A stretch of 36,421 nucleotides of DNA from Planctomycetota bacterium (lineage in GTDB: Bacteria > Planctomycetota > UBA1135 > UBA2386), in the NCBI GenBank assembly GCA_020425925.1, contig JAGQRB010000081.1, positions 1-36,421 of the forward strand, given 5' to 3'. The translations under genes and the position numbers were made by a program. Below the pieces are notes generated by a model. It searched no databases. It was not told the origin of the DNA and saw only the letters and a program-made list of their open reading frames with translations. Positions 1-7,718 of the stretch are shown here, one piece after another; the stretch's first letter is position 1; each line of letters opens with the position of its first letter.

Positions 1-1306
1 CCAGGATCGCGGCGTTCGCGAGCGACGAGATGCTGCTCGCGAGTGCGAGACCGGCGGTGCCGAGCGACGTGGTGCCGAGCAACAACAGGTTCAGCGCCGC
101 GTTGGCGAGCACGAGCCACGCCGCCAGCCGCGCCGGCGTGCGCGCATCGCCGACCGCGTAGAACGCGCGGGCGTAGAGCTGCGCGAGACCCAGGAACGGC
201 AGGCCGAGCACCAGCAGCGTCACGGTCCACACCGTCGGCCCGACGTCGGTCTCGTGGAACTCGCCGCCGAGGAACAGCACACGCACGACGTCGTCGGCGA
301 GCAGCGCGAGCCCGGCCGACGCCGGCAGCGTCACCAGGATCGTGTGACCGGCGAATCGATCGAGGGTGTGGCGGACACCGACGCGGTCGTTCGCGGTCGC
401 ATCGAGCGCGAGCTTGGGGAATGCGGCGACCCCGAGCGACATCGCGGTCAGCGCGTGCGGGAACAGCAGCAGGCGGTTGGCGAGGTAGACGTAGGTGACC
501 GCGCCCGACGACACCAGATAGTACGCCATCAGCATGTCGAGCAGCGAGCTGATCTGGTTGAGCGACATGCCGACGACCATCGGCCCCATCGCGACGAACA
601 CCGCGAACGCCGGGGTGCCGCGCCGCGGCAGCGCGACCCGCAGGCGCGGCAGTTCGCCGGCGCGAGCGATCGGCAGCGCCAGCAGCACGAGCTGCACGAA
701 GCCGCCGACCGTCAGCCAGATCGCGACCCAGACCGCGATGTCGACGTCGATCGTGTAGCCGCACGGGCCGGCGAGCAGCAGCGCCGCGATCCAGAACATG
801 TTCAGCAGCACCGGCAGCGCCGCCGGCAACGCGAAGATGCCGAGCGTGTTCATCGCGCCGGTGAGCGCGGCGCACAGGCAGATCGGCAGCGCGTAGAAGA
901 ACAGGATCGCGTTCAGCACCAGCAGCAGCCGGATCGCCGCGACGCCGCCGTGTTCGGGTGCGGGCAGCCACTCGACCGGCCACACCAGGCTCAGCGCCGC
1001 GATCAGCAGACAGAGCGGCGCGAGAATCGCCGTCACCGCGCCGAGGATGTCGGAGAGCAGCGCGCGGGCGTCGTCGGGCCCCCGCTTGCGGGCTGCGGTA
1101 TACGCCGGGACGAGTGCGGCCGACAGCGCGCCCTCGCCGAGCAGCCGCCGCATCAGGTTCGGAAACATCCACGCCAGCAGGAACGTGCCCTGCACCCAGC
1201 CGGCGCCAAACGCCTGTGCCATGAGGCGATCGCGCGCGAGCCCGAGGATGCGCGACAGCAGGGTGAACGCCGAGATCGAGCCGGCGGCGCGGACCAGCCG
1301 GTTCAC
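1..1306 (-). CDS. murJ: Lipid II flippase MurJ, C-terminus cut by window edge
   Basis: Flips lipid-linked peptidoglycan precursor (lipid II) across the inner membrane. The frame is open from a GTG at 1306 to the window edge, giving about 435 of the usual 500-530 residues. Family signatures seen: an N-terminal stretch reading SISAFTLLSRILGLARDRL, followed by FLLAWMFPNLMRRLLGEGAL, then ALVPAYT, and late in the visible part RAFYAVGDARTP and a run LALASSISSLANA. The protein is almost wholly hydrophobic with repeated membrane segments, as expected of a MOP-superfamily transporter. GTG at 1306 is chosen because the conserved N-terminus starts right after it; I saw no in-frame ATG or GTG just upstream. 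It is divergent from the carboxypeptidase gene with a 115-bp shared upstream region in which no clear promoter is seen. The family call is confident. Confidence 0.93.
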   Translation of the reverse strand, partial: MNRLVRAAGSISAFTLLSRILGLARDRLMAQAFGAGWVQGTFLLAWMFPNLMRRLLGEGALSAALVPAYTAARKRGPDDARALLSDILGAVTAILAPLCLLIAALSLVWPVEWLPAPEHGGVAAIRLLLVLNAILFFYALPICLCAALTGAMNTLGIFALPAALPVLLNMFWIAALLLAGPCGYTIDVDIAVWVAIWLTVGGFVQLVLLALPIARAGELPRLRVALPRRGTPAFAVFVAMGPMVVGMSLNQISSLLDMLMAYYLVSSGAVTYVYLANRLLLFPHALTAMSLGVAAFPKLALDATANDRVGVRHTLDRFAGHTILVTLPASAGLALLADDVVRVLFLGGEFHETDVGPTVWTVTLLVLGLPFLGLAQLYARAFYAVGDARTPARLAAWLVLANAALNLLLLGTTSLGTAGLALASSISSLANAAIL

Positions 1307-1421
1307 CGACCGGTCTCGCTCTGGGACGGAAACGCTCGTTGCACGGAGTGGGACTTCTAGCCGAACCGGCGATGCGGAAGAATGATCACGCCACGAGCCC
1401 CGCTCTGCTTTCCCTCCCGAA

Positions 1422-2999
1422 ATGCCAACCCGCCGCTTCACCACCCTCGTTCTGCCCGTCGTCGCTGCCGCGCTGACGGCGCAGGACCCCGCCTACTTCA
1501 CCGTCGCCGAGATCGAGGCGCAGATCGACGCCCAGGTCGCGGCCTACCCCGCGATCGCGGCGAAGGTCGACCTCAGCGCCCTGCCCGGCGGGGTCCGCAC
1601 CCACGAGAACCGGCCGATCTACGCGCTCAAGATCAGCGACAACGTGCAGCTGGACGAGGACGAGCCGGCGTTCGTGATCGCGTCGCAGCACCACGCGCGC
1701 GAGCTCAACTCGCCGGTCATGACGATCGAGGCGATGAAGAAGGTGCTGCAGCTCTACGCCACGGATCCGACGATCCAGGCGGTGGTCGACGGCTACGAGC
1801 TCTACTTCGTGCCGATGGTCAATCCCGACGGCGTCAACTACGTCTGGACCACCTACAACCTCTGGCGCAAGAACCGCCGCCCGAATGGCGGTAGCAGCTA
1901 CGGCGTCGACCCGAACCGCAACTACCCCTTCCTCTGGGGCCTGTGCGGCTCGTCGGGCTCGACGAATTCGGAGACCTATCGCGGCCCGTCCGCCGGCAGC
2001 GAGCCCGAGGTCCGGACGATGCGCAACCTGATCGCGCACCTCCGCCCCGAGGTCTACATCGACTTCCACAGCTACGGCCAGGACGTGCTGCGGACCTACG
2101 CACCGTGCGCGACCGTCAGTCCGACGATCTACAACTTCCTCGAGACCTACGTCGAGGACATGCGCAGCCTGCTCGGCTACTCGAAGCGCGATCCGTCGGG
2201 CTCCGGCGAGGCGCCTGAGGATCACTGGGCGTCGGGCGGCACGCTGTCGTTCCTGATCGAGGTCATGACGTCGTTCCAGCCCTCGTACGCTTCGGCGGTC
2301 AACGAGGCCAACGGCATCGTCTGGCCCGGAGTGCGGCGCGCATTGACGGGGTGGCGTCCGGCGGTGCGCGGCCACGTGATCTCGTCGCTCGGCAGCGCGC
2401 CGCTCGAATCGACGATCACGTTCTCGCCCAACCAGTTCAACCACGGCGAGGTGACGAAGAGCCGGGCGCGCGACGGCCGCTACGGCCTGTGGCTGCCGAT
2501 CGGCAGCTGGAACGTGACCTGGAGTGCGCCGGGCCACGTCAGCAAGACGCTGCCGGTGACGGTCTCGAGCTACAACGCGCCGATCATGATCGACCTCGCG
2601 CTCGAGCCGAGCGGGCCGGTCGCGACGATCACGAAGAGCGGCGCCGGCAACATCGGCACCAACGTCGGGCTGACCTACACCAGCCCCGGCGACAACGGCA
2701 GCCTCGCGCTGTTCGGCTGGTCGCTCGGCACGGCGCCGGGCTTCGACCTCGGCAACCAGCGCGTGATCCCGCTCAACCCCGACTTCCTGTTCACGGCCGC
2801 GGTGAGTGGTAACGCGTTCTTCACGCCGACCTGGGTGGCGCTCGACGCCGCGGGTCAGGCGAACTCGACGCTGATGATCCCCAACCAGACCTGGCTGATC
2901 GGGTTCACCACCTACATGGCCGGCATCACGTTCGACCCGGGCTACCAGTACGGCATCAAGACCTGGAGCTCGGCGATCTCTGTCACTCCGATCCCGTGA
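1422..2999 (+). CDS. Secreted M14-family zinc carboxypeptidase with C-terminal beta domains
   Basis: A 525-residue exported metallopeptidase of the carboxypeptidase A/T type, removing C-terminal residues from peptides. Residues 1-21 form a short signal peptide (RR then a hydrophobic run ending near ALTAQ). The zinc site is visible: H91 and E94 in HHARE, and H216 in DFHSYG; the catalytic glutamate is E280 in SFLIEVM. The peptidase domain covers about 25-310. Residues about 315-395 look like a carboxypeptidase-regulatory beta sandwich. The last about 125 residues form a glycine-rich beta domain that I associate with secreted proteins of this bacterial group (inference). The stop overlaps the next gene by one base (TGATG), so the two are probably translationally coupled. 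The ribosome site is weak. Specificity (A, B or gamma-D-glutamyl) cannot be told. Confidence 0.9.
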   Translation: MPTRRFTTLVLPVVAAALTAQDPAYFTVAEIEAQIDAQVAAYPAIAAKVDLSALPGGVRTHENRPIYALKISDNVQLDEDEPAFVIASQHHARELNSPVMTIEAMKKVLQLYATDPTIQAVVDGYELYFVPMVNPDGVNYVWTTYNLWRKNRRPNGGSSYGVDPNRNYPFLWGLCGSSGSTNSETYRGPSAGSEPEVRTMRNLIAHLRPEVYIDFHSYGQDVLRTYAPCATVSPTIYNFLETYVEDMRSLLGYSKRDPSGSGEAPEDHWASGGTLSFLIEVMTSFQPSYASAVNEANGIVWPGVRRALTGWRPAVRGHVISSLGSAPLESTITFSPNQFNHGEVTKSRARDGRYGLWLPIGSWNVTWSAPGHVSKTLPVTVSSYNAPIMIDLALEPSGPVATITKSGAGNIGTNVGLTYTSPGDNGSLALFGWSLGTAPGFDLGNQRVIPLNPDFLFTAAVSGNAFFTPTWVALDAAGQANSTLMIPNQTWLIGFTTYMAGITFDPGYQYGIKTWSSAISVTPIP

Positions 3000-3628
3000 T
3001 GCGGCGGATCTTCGTCGGCGACATCCAGGGTTGCCGCGAAGCGCTCGAGCGCCTCGTCGTCGCGGTCGGATTCGAATCCGGCCGCGACCGTCTGCTGCCG
3101 GTCGGCGATCTCGTCAACAAGGGCCCCGACTCGGACGGTGTGCTCGATCTGCTCATCGAGCTGCAGGCCGAGCCGGTGCTCGGCAACCACGACCTGTCGT
3201 GGCTGCGCAAGGACCGCACGCGCGACGCGCGGCACCGGGCCTGGCTCGAGCAACAACCCACCGTGCGGATCTTCGACGACGTCGTCATGGTGCACGCCGG
3301 ACTGCACCCGCACTGGCGCGAGGACCGTCTGCTCGAGCTGTCGGAGAGCGAGCGCAGTTACGCGGTGACGGTGCGCTACTGCGACGCCGACGGCAATCGC
3401 CCGGCGTCGGACTGGCCACCGCCGGGACCGCCCTATCGGCCGTGGGACGACTTCTATCACGGCAGCAAGCGCGTCGTGTTCGGACATTGGGCGCGGCGCG
3501 GGCTGGTCCAGCGGCCGCACGCGGTCGGGCTCGACACCGGCTGCGTCTACGGCGGGCCGCTGACCGCCTGGATCGCCGAGGAGGATCGCATCGTGCAGGT
3601 GCCGGGCTACTTGCCGATGAGCCGGTAG
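2999..3628 (+). CDS. ApaH-like calcineurin-type metallophosphoesterase
   Basis: Cytoplasmic phosphoesterase of the PPP/calcineurin fold, 209 residues. The metal-binding motifs are in the expected order: GDIQGC (residues 7-12), GDLVNKGPDS (36-45), GNHD (62-65), a histidine in VMVHAGL near 99, GHWA near 160 and a final GLDTGCVYGG. This pattern matches symmetrical bis(5'-nucleosyl)-tetraphosphatase (ApaH), which splits Ap4A into two ADP, although the enteric enzyme is about 280 residues, so this is a short member. The ATG at 2999 is preferred over an adjacent GTG at 2996; it shares one base with the carboxypeptidase stop. The 3' end overlaps the convergent kinase gene by 22 bp. Substrate is inferred from motifs; a PrpE-like or protein phosphatase role is possible. 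Confidence 0.85.
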   Translation: MRRIFVGDIQGCREALERLVVAVGFESGRDRLLPVGDLVNKGPDSDGVLDLLIELQAEPVLGNHDLSWLRKDRTRDARHRAWLEQQPTVRIFDDVVMVHAGLHPHWREDRLLELSESERSYAVTVRYCDADGNRPASDWPPPGPPYRPWDDFYHGSKRVVFGHWARRGLVQRPHAVGLDTGCVYGGPLTAWIAEEDRIVQVPGYLPMSR

Positions 3629-5049
3629 ATGTCGAGGCTCGGGAAGTGGTACTTCAGCCCGAGCAGCAGCGCGATCACGATGAAGGCGCTGATCGAGAAG
3701 ACCACGAGCTCGCTGAGGACGCGGGCCAGCAACGCCTTGTTGCGGTTGCGGCCGCCGGCCCGGCCGGGCTCGCCGGTCGAGCGCGCGCGCGCGACCGTCG
3801 CGGGCCGCGGCGCGCGGTCGACGCGTGGGTAGCTGTCGGGCAGGATCAGGTCGTCGAGGCGTTCGAGCAGCTGGGTCGCGCTCTGCGGCCGGTCGTCGGG
3901 ATCCTTAGCCATCAGGGACTCGACCACCAGCTGATCGAAGTGCCACGGCACCGGCAGGCCGAGCCGCTGCAGTGATTCGGGTGTGTCCTTGAGGTGGCCC
4001 TTGGCGATCTCGTCCTTGCTGCCGATGAACGGCGCGCGCCCGGTGAGCGCGGCGTAGATCGTGCAACCGAGCGCGTAGAGATCGGTGCGCGCGTCGACGT
4101 CGCGGCGCAGGATCTGCTCGGGCGCCATGAACGCGACGGTGCCGGCCTGCAGCGTGCCCGAGGCCAGGCCGAGGTCGGTGAGCTTGGCGCGTCCGCTGGC
4201 GGTGAGCAGCACGTTTGCCGGTTTGACGTCGCGGTGCACCAACCCGGCGCGGTGCGCGGCGGCGAGCGCGCCGGCGAGATCGCGCATCAGCTCGAGGCCG
4301 GCGCGCCAGTCGAGGGGACCGTCGCGGCGGACCTTGCGGGTGAGGCTGCCGCCGCTCACCAGCTCCATCGACAGGAAGTGCAGCTCGCCGTCCTGGCCGA
4401 CGTCGTGGATCTGCACCAGGTGCGGATCGTTGATCGAGGCCGCCGCGCGCGCCTCGCGCAGGAACGCCTCGACGCGCGCCGCGCCGTCGCCGGCCCGATC
4501 GTCGAGCCGCAGCACCTTGAGCGCGACCTCGCGGCCGAGCTGGATCTGCTGGGCGCGGTAGACGACGCCGAAGCCGCCGGTGCCGAGCACCTCGTCGACG
4601 CGATAGCCACCGATCACCTGGCCGGGTTCGGCCGGCAGGTCGTCGTCGGCGAAGACGACCGCGGGCTCGGGCGTGCGCGGCTTCGGCTCGGGCTCGGGTT
4701 CGGGTGCGGGTGGGGCTTCTGGTTCCGGCTCGGGTGGCGGTTCGCTGCCCGCGTCGAGCACGGCCTCGAATGTCAGGTGGGCGGCGCCGAGCTGGCAGCT
4801 GTCACCGGGTGCGAGATCGCAGCGGTCGACGCGTTCGCCGTCGTGCACGACGCCGTGCTTCGAACCGAGGTCGTTGAGGCAGAGGCGTCCGTTGGTGAAG
4901 ATCGCGACGCAGTGTTCCCGCGACACGCTCTTGTCGTTGATCTGCACCGCGCACGACGAGGCGCGTCCGATCGTCGTCAGCTCGCCTTCCTGCAGCGTGA
5001 AGCGCTGGCGCTTCCCCTGGACCTTCGTCGTGATCGTAGCTCGGCTCAT
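3607..5049 (-). CDS. FHA-domain Ser/Thr protein kinase with C-terminal membrane anchor
   Basis: A Hanks-type kinase, 480 residues. Residues 1-98 form an FHA phosphothreonine-binding domain (GRASS, SREHC and NDLGSKHG motifs). Residues 99-145 are a Pro/Glu-rich linker. The kinase domain covers about 148-400: glycine loop GTGGFG, VALK with K178, HRDVKPAN with the catalytic HRD at 272-274, a DLG in place of DFG, and APEQ. A single hydrophobic helix at about 446-465 lies close to the C-terminus, leaving a short tail, so kinase and FHA domains are cytoplasmic and membrane-tethered. N-terminal FHA fused to a kinase with a C-terminal helix and no extracellular sensor is a planctomycete-like layout (inference). 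It converges on the ApaH-like phosphoesterase gene with a 22-bp overlap. Targets are unknown. Confidence 0.92.
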   Translation of the reverse strand: MSRATITTKVQGKRQRFTLQEGELTTIGRASSCAVQINDKSVSREHCVAIFTNGRLCLNDLGSKHGVVHDGERVDRCDLAPGDSCQLGAAHLTFEAVLDAGSEPPPEPEPEAPPAPEPEPEPKPRTPEPAVVFADDDLPAEPGQVIGGYRVDEVLGTGGFGVVYRAQQIQLGREVALKVLRLDDRAGDGAARVEAFLREARAAASINDPHLVQIHDVGQDGELHFLSMELVSGGSLTRKVRRDGPLDWRAGLELMRDLAGALAAAHRAGLVHRDVKPANVLLTASGRAKLTDLGLASGTLQAGTVAFMAPEQILRRDVDARTDLYALGCTIYAALTGRAPFIGSKDEIAKGHLKDTPESLQRLGLPVPWHFDQLVVESLMAKDPDDRPQSATQLLERLDDLILPDSYPRVDRAPRPATVARARSTGEPGRAGGRNRNKALLARVLSELVVFSISAFIVIALLLGLKYHFPSLDIYRLIGK

Positions 5050-5103
5050 CGCGGTTCGGGTCGCCTGTCGGTCGGCGGCGATCCGCGCGCAGCATAGCCG
5101 CGG

Positions 5104-6534
5104 CTACTTGAACGGCACCACGAGCGTGTCGACGAGCGGCACTTCGCCGCTGATCGCGTTGGCGACGAACACGATGCGGAACTGCAGGAAGCGGTAGCCG
5201 TCGGCGATGTCCGGACTCGCCGACCAGGCGGTCGGATTGGCGCCCGAACCCGTCGCCGCGCCGCGGTACTCGACCTGCACGCCGGTGCCGGCGGGCAGCG
5301 ACGCGGCGATTCCGGGTGCTTCGTAGTCGGGCGCGCCGTTGCCGGAGTCCAGCCACGGCGACAGCGCGTCGGTCTCGACGCGGGTGAACTCGAGCTGCAG
5401 CTGGGCGAGCCAATTGTCGCCCTGGCCGGTGGTGACGGCGTAGGGATTCACCGGCGAGGAAGGTGTTCCGCCGGCCGTGTTTCGCGCCGCGGGATTCGGG
5501 CTCGACTGCACCATCACGGCGCCGAACATGCCGTTGAACCCGTTTGCCAGCGGATCGGGCGGCAGCTTGAACTCGACGAGCAGGCTCGACGCGCCGTCGT
5601 AGCGGAACGGCGCGAGCACCGGCAGCGGCACGTAGCCATCGGGTCGACGCATGGCCGGGACCAGGTCGTAGCGACCGTTGTAGATCGTCTGCGGTGCCGC
5701 GCCGCCGTAGTTGCTCGCGAACGTCGAAGCGAGGCCCGAGCTCGGCGCGACCGGCAACGCGGTCCACGGGTCGACGGCGTAGTCGGGCGTGACCGGCGTG
5801 TGCCCGACCAGCAGCTCGAGCTGGGCGAAGCTGTCGTTGAAGACCGGTCCGAGCGAATACCAGCGGATCGCGGTGACGATCTCGGCGTTGCCGGTCGCGC
5901 CGACGTCCTGCGCGCGGAAGACCATCTGTTTGCGCGAACCGTGCGGGTTGAGCGGGTTGTTGAGCGCGATCGGGAAGAACACGCCCTGCGGATCGATCGT
6001 CTCGTGGGTGCGGCGCGTGACCGGTCCGCCAGCGATGTGACCCACGACGCTCTGCGAGTAGCTGCCCGTGAATCCCGCGGCGGCCGGGTCGTCGAACTTG
6101 ACCGCGATCGCGAACGGCGAGCCGTGCGCCACGCCACTCTCGGCGTTCGTGGTGCGGAACAGGCCGTTCGGTGCGCTCGCGTCGAGCACCGCGCACTGGC
6201 CGAACACGGCGAGACCGAGCGCACCCGCGAACGCGGGGATCAGGATCTGCCCGGCGGCGACGCCGCCCGCCGGCATGACGCCGGCATCCAGCGTCACCAG
6301 TGTCGGCGAGAAGCCGAGATAGAAGCGTTCGCCGAGGAGGTCCGTCGGCCCGCCGTCGAGGTTGCCGAGCGTCGCGTAGACCGTGCCCTGGACCGCGGTC
6401 AGGTCGAACGCCAGCGTGCCGCCAGCCGGGCCGAGGCGGACCGCCGGATCCATGCGGAACGTCGGGGCTTGCGCAATGACGGTGGTGGCCAGTGCGGCGA
6501 CGCCGACGGCCGTGCGGAGGAATCGAGTGTTCAT
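5104..6534 (-). CDS. Secreted protein of unknown function
   Basis: A 476-residue exported protein that I do not assign to a named family. Residues 1-23 are a signal peptide (basic MNTR, hydrophobic core, then AQA). The mature part is rich in Gly, Ala, Val and aromatic residues with few cysteines, as in beta-sandwich surface proteins. The stretch LGPAGGTLAFDL near residue 33 and the phrases FYLGFSP and LVFRAQ-type strands recall secreted proteins of marine planctomycetes (inference). The ATG at 6534 is chosen because the signal peptide starts there; the frame is open further upstream but that part is arginine-rich and not signal-like. It lies 62 bp after the IMPase-family gene and 54 bp before the kinase gene, all on the minus strand, so co-transcription is possible. 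Confidence 0.75.
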   Translation of the reverse strand: MNTRFLRTAVGVAALATTVIAQAPTFRMDPAVRLGPAGGTLAFDLTAVQGTVYATLGNLDGGPTDLLGERFYLGFSPTLVTLDAGVMPAGGVAAGQILIPAFAGALGLAVFGQCAVLDASAPNGLFRTTNAESGVAHGSPFAIAVKFDDPAAAGFTGSYSQSVVGHIAGGPVTRRTHETIDPQGVFFPIALNNPLNPHGSRKQMVFRAQDVGATGNAEIVTAIRWYSLGPVFNDSFAQLELLVGHTPVTPDYAVDPWTALPVAPSSGLASTFASNYGGAAPQTIYNGRYDLVPAMRRPDGYVPLPVLAPFRYDGASSLLVEFKLPPDPLANGFNGMFGAVMVQSSPNPAARNTAGGTPSSPVNPYAVTTGQGDNWLAQLQLEFTRVETDALSPWLDSGNGAPDYEAPGIAASLPAGTGVQVEYRGAATGSGANPTAWSASPDIADGYRFLQFRIVFVANAISGEVPLVDTLVVPFK

Positions 6535-6564
6535 CGTTTCAGAGGGGTCGTGTCGCAGGGATTG

Positions 6565-6595
6565 CTCGGCCCGAATAGCCCTGGGCCCGGCCGAG
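6565..6595. other. GC-rich hairpin between two minus-strand genes
   Basis: CTCGGCC at 6565-6571 pairs with GGCCGAG at 6589-6595 around a 17-nt loop. It starts two bases after the stop codon of the phosphatase gene. There is no T-run on the transcript side, so it is not a canonical intrinsic terminator. It may stabilise the 3' end or be chance in GC-rich DNA. Confidence 0.3.
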
Positions 6596-6596
6596 G

Positions 6597-7604
6597 TCAC
6601 AACCCGAGCAACCGCTCCACCTCTTCGCGCACGATCGGCAGCATCCGCGCCGCGAGCGCCGCATTGGCGTAACCCGCGAACCCGACGTTCGTCGTGACGT
6701 CGAGCGGCGCATCGAGCGGTGCCCCCGATGGATCGCGGATCACACAGCCGGCCTCGTGCGCGACGAGCCACGTGACGAGGTCGTAGGGCCGACATGCCAG
6801 CGACGACGCCGCGCCGAGCGCGCGGTGCACGAGCGGTCGCACGTCGAGCACGAAGCGATCGCGCCCGAGCGCGAGCTCGGCGAGCTGGCCGCCCGACGAG
6901 ATGTACTGATCGCAGTAGACCTCGGCCTTGTCCGGGTTCCACGGTCCGAGCGCACGCGCGAGGATCGCTTCCTCGAGGCGCGCGATGAGCTCCTTCCCGC
7001 CCTGGAAGAAGTTGCTCACCGACGCGAAGCCGTGCAGCAGCGTGTCGGCCTGGCTCGGCCGTAGCGGCAGCGGACGGATCGTGGCGCGAACGAGATCGTG
7101 GCGTTCACCGAACGCGCCGCCACCGGCAGTCGCCCACAGCACATCGGACGTCGCCTGCCGCGTCGTCGGCAGCTCGACCATCATCGCGACCTCGACGTCC
7201 GCAAGTCGCGTCGCCTCGCCACGGTCGGGTGCCGCGCCCAGCAGACACCAGGCCGAGCGCTTGTCGAACATGAGCCCACGCGTCCCGTCGATCGGATCCA
7301 CCAACAGGCGGAACGGTGGGGTGGAGGTCGCGCTGGAGTCGGTGCCGAACGTGATGCCGGCGGGGTCGAGCCCTTCGGCGAGCAGCGTGAAGCGCTGCGA
7401 TCCGCCCCAGGTCTCGCACTCACGGATGAGGGTGTCCTCGACGTGTGCGTCGATCCCGAAGATCGTGTCACCGAGGTCATCGCGCACGGTGCGCGCGAGC
7501 ACCTCGGTCGACTGCTCGAGCATGTGCGCGCGCAACGCGTCGCGGATCGCGCTGCCGATCGCCCGGAAGTGCGCGAGGATCGAGCCGTGGTCGAGTGTTG
7601 CCAT
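6597..7604 (-). CDS. Inositol monophosphatase-family phosphatase
   Basis: A 335-residue enzyme of the Mg-dependent, lithium-sensitive phosphatase superfamily (IMPase/FBPase/CysQ). The diagnostic motif DPIDGTRG is at residues 103-110. The upstream glutamate motif appears as AEG (E77), and the C-terminal metal-binding region is a YDLVTWLVAHEAG stretch in place of the usual WDxAAxxxLVxEAG. Such enzymes hydrolyse inositol-1-phosphate, fructose-1,6-bisphosphate or 3'-phosphoadenosine 5'-phosphate; the sequence does not decide which. The ATG at 7604 begins a sensible N-terminal helix. The gene is divergent from the tRNA, whose promoter region overlaps its start. It is the last host gene before the integrated element. 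Confidence 0.82.
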   Translation of the reverse strand: MATLDHGSILAHFRAIGSAIRDALRAHMLEQSTEVLARTVRDDLGDTIFGIDAHVEDTLIRECETWGGSQRFTLLAEGLDPAGITFGTDSSATSTPPFRLLVDPIDGTRGLMFDKRSAWCLLGAAPDRGEATRLADVEVAMMVELPTTRQATSDVLWATAGGGAFGERHDLVRATIRPLPLRPSQADTLLHGFASVSNFFQGGKELIARLEEAILARALGPWNPDKAEVYCDQYISSGGQLAELALGRDRFVLDVRPLVHRALGAASSLACRPYDLVTWLVAHEAGCVIRDPSGAPLDAPLDVTTNVGFAGYANAALAARMLPIVREEVERLLGL

Positions 7605-7644
7605 GCCGGGGTCGACGCGATCCTATAGCTTGCGTCGGTCGAAG

Positions 7645-7718
7645 GGGCCCTTAGCTCAATTGGTCAGAGCCGGCGGCTCATACCCGCTTGGTTGCAGGTT
7701 CGAGTCCTGCAGGGCCTA
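7645..7718 (+). tRNA. tRNA-Ile (CAT anticodon), attachment-site tRNA
   Basis: Full cloverleaf seen by hand: acceptor stem 7645-7651 with 7711-7717 (first pair G-T), D stem 7654-7657/7667-7670, anticodon stem 7672-7676/7684-7688, loop 7677-7683 with CAT at 7679-7681, T stem 7694-7698/7706-7710 with loop TTCGAGT, discriminator A at 7718. CCA is not encoded. CAT could be Met or Ile2, but the stretch around the variable loop (CGCTTGGT) and the CCCTTAGCTCA start match the E. coli minor tRNA-Ile rather than its Met tRNAs, so the wobble C should be modified to lysidine by TilS. A weak -10-like TATAGC is at 7624-7629. The 3' half is overlapped antisense by the integrase gene. Confidence 0.93.
7678..7718. 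other. Left attachment site (attL), inferred
   Basis: The 3' half of the tRNA gene, from anticodon loop to discriminator base, lies next to a tyrosine integrase gene that points towards it. This is the standard layout of tRNA-targeted elements. The exact crossover cannot be set because no second copy (attR) of this segment is recognisable in the window. Confidence 0.6.

Noticed and set aside
254-1360. Long plus-strand open frame opposite murJ
   Set aside because: Its product is an Arg/Gln/His-rich low-complexity sequence typical of an antisense shadow in high-GC DNA, while the minus strand clearly encodes MurJ.
6565-6595. Intrinsic terminator after the phosphatase gene
   Set aside because: The stem is good but no T-run follows; kept only as a hairpin.
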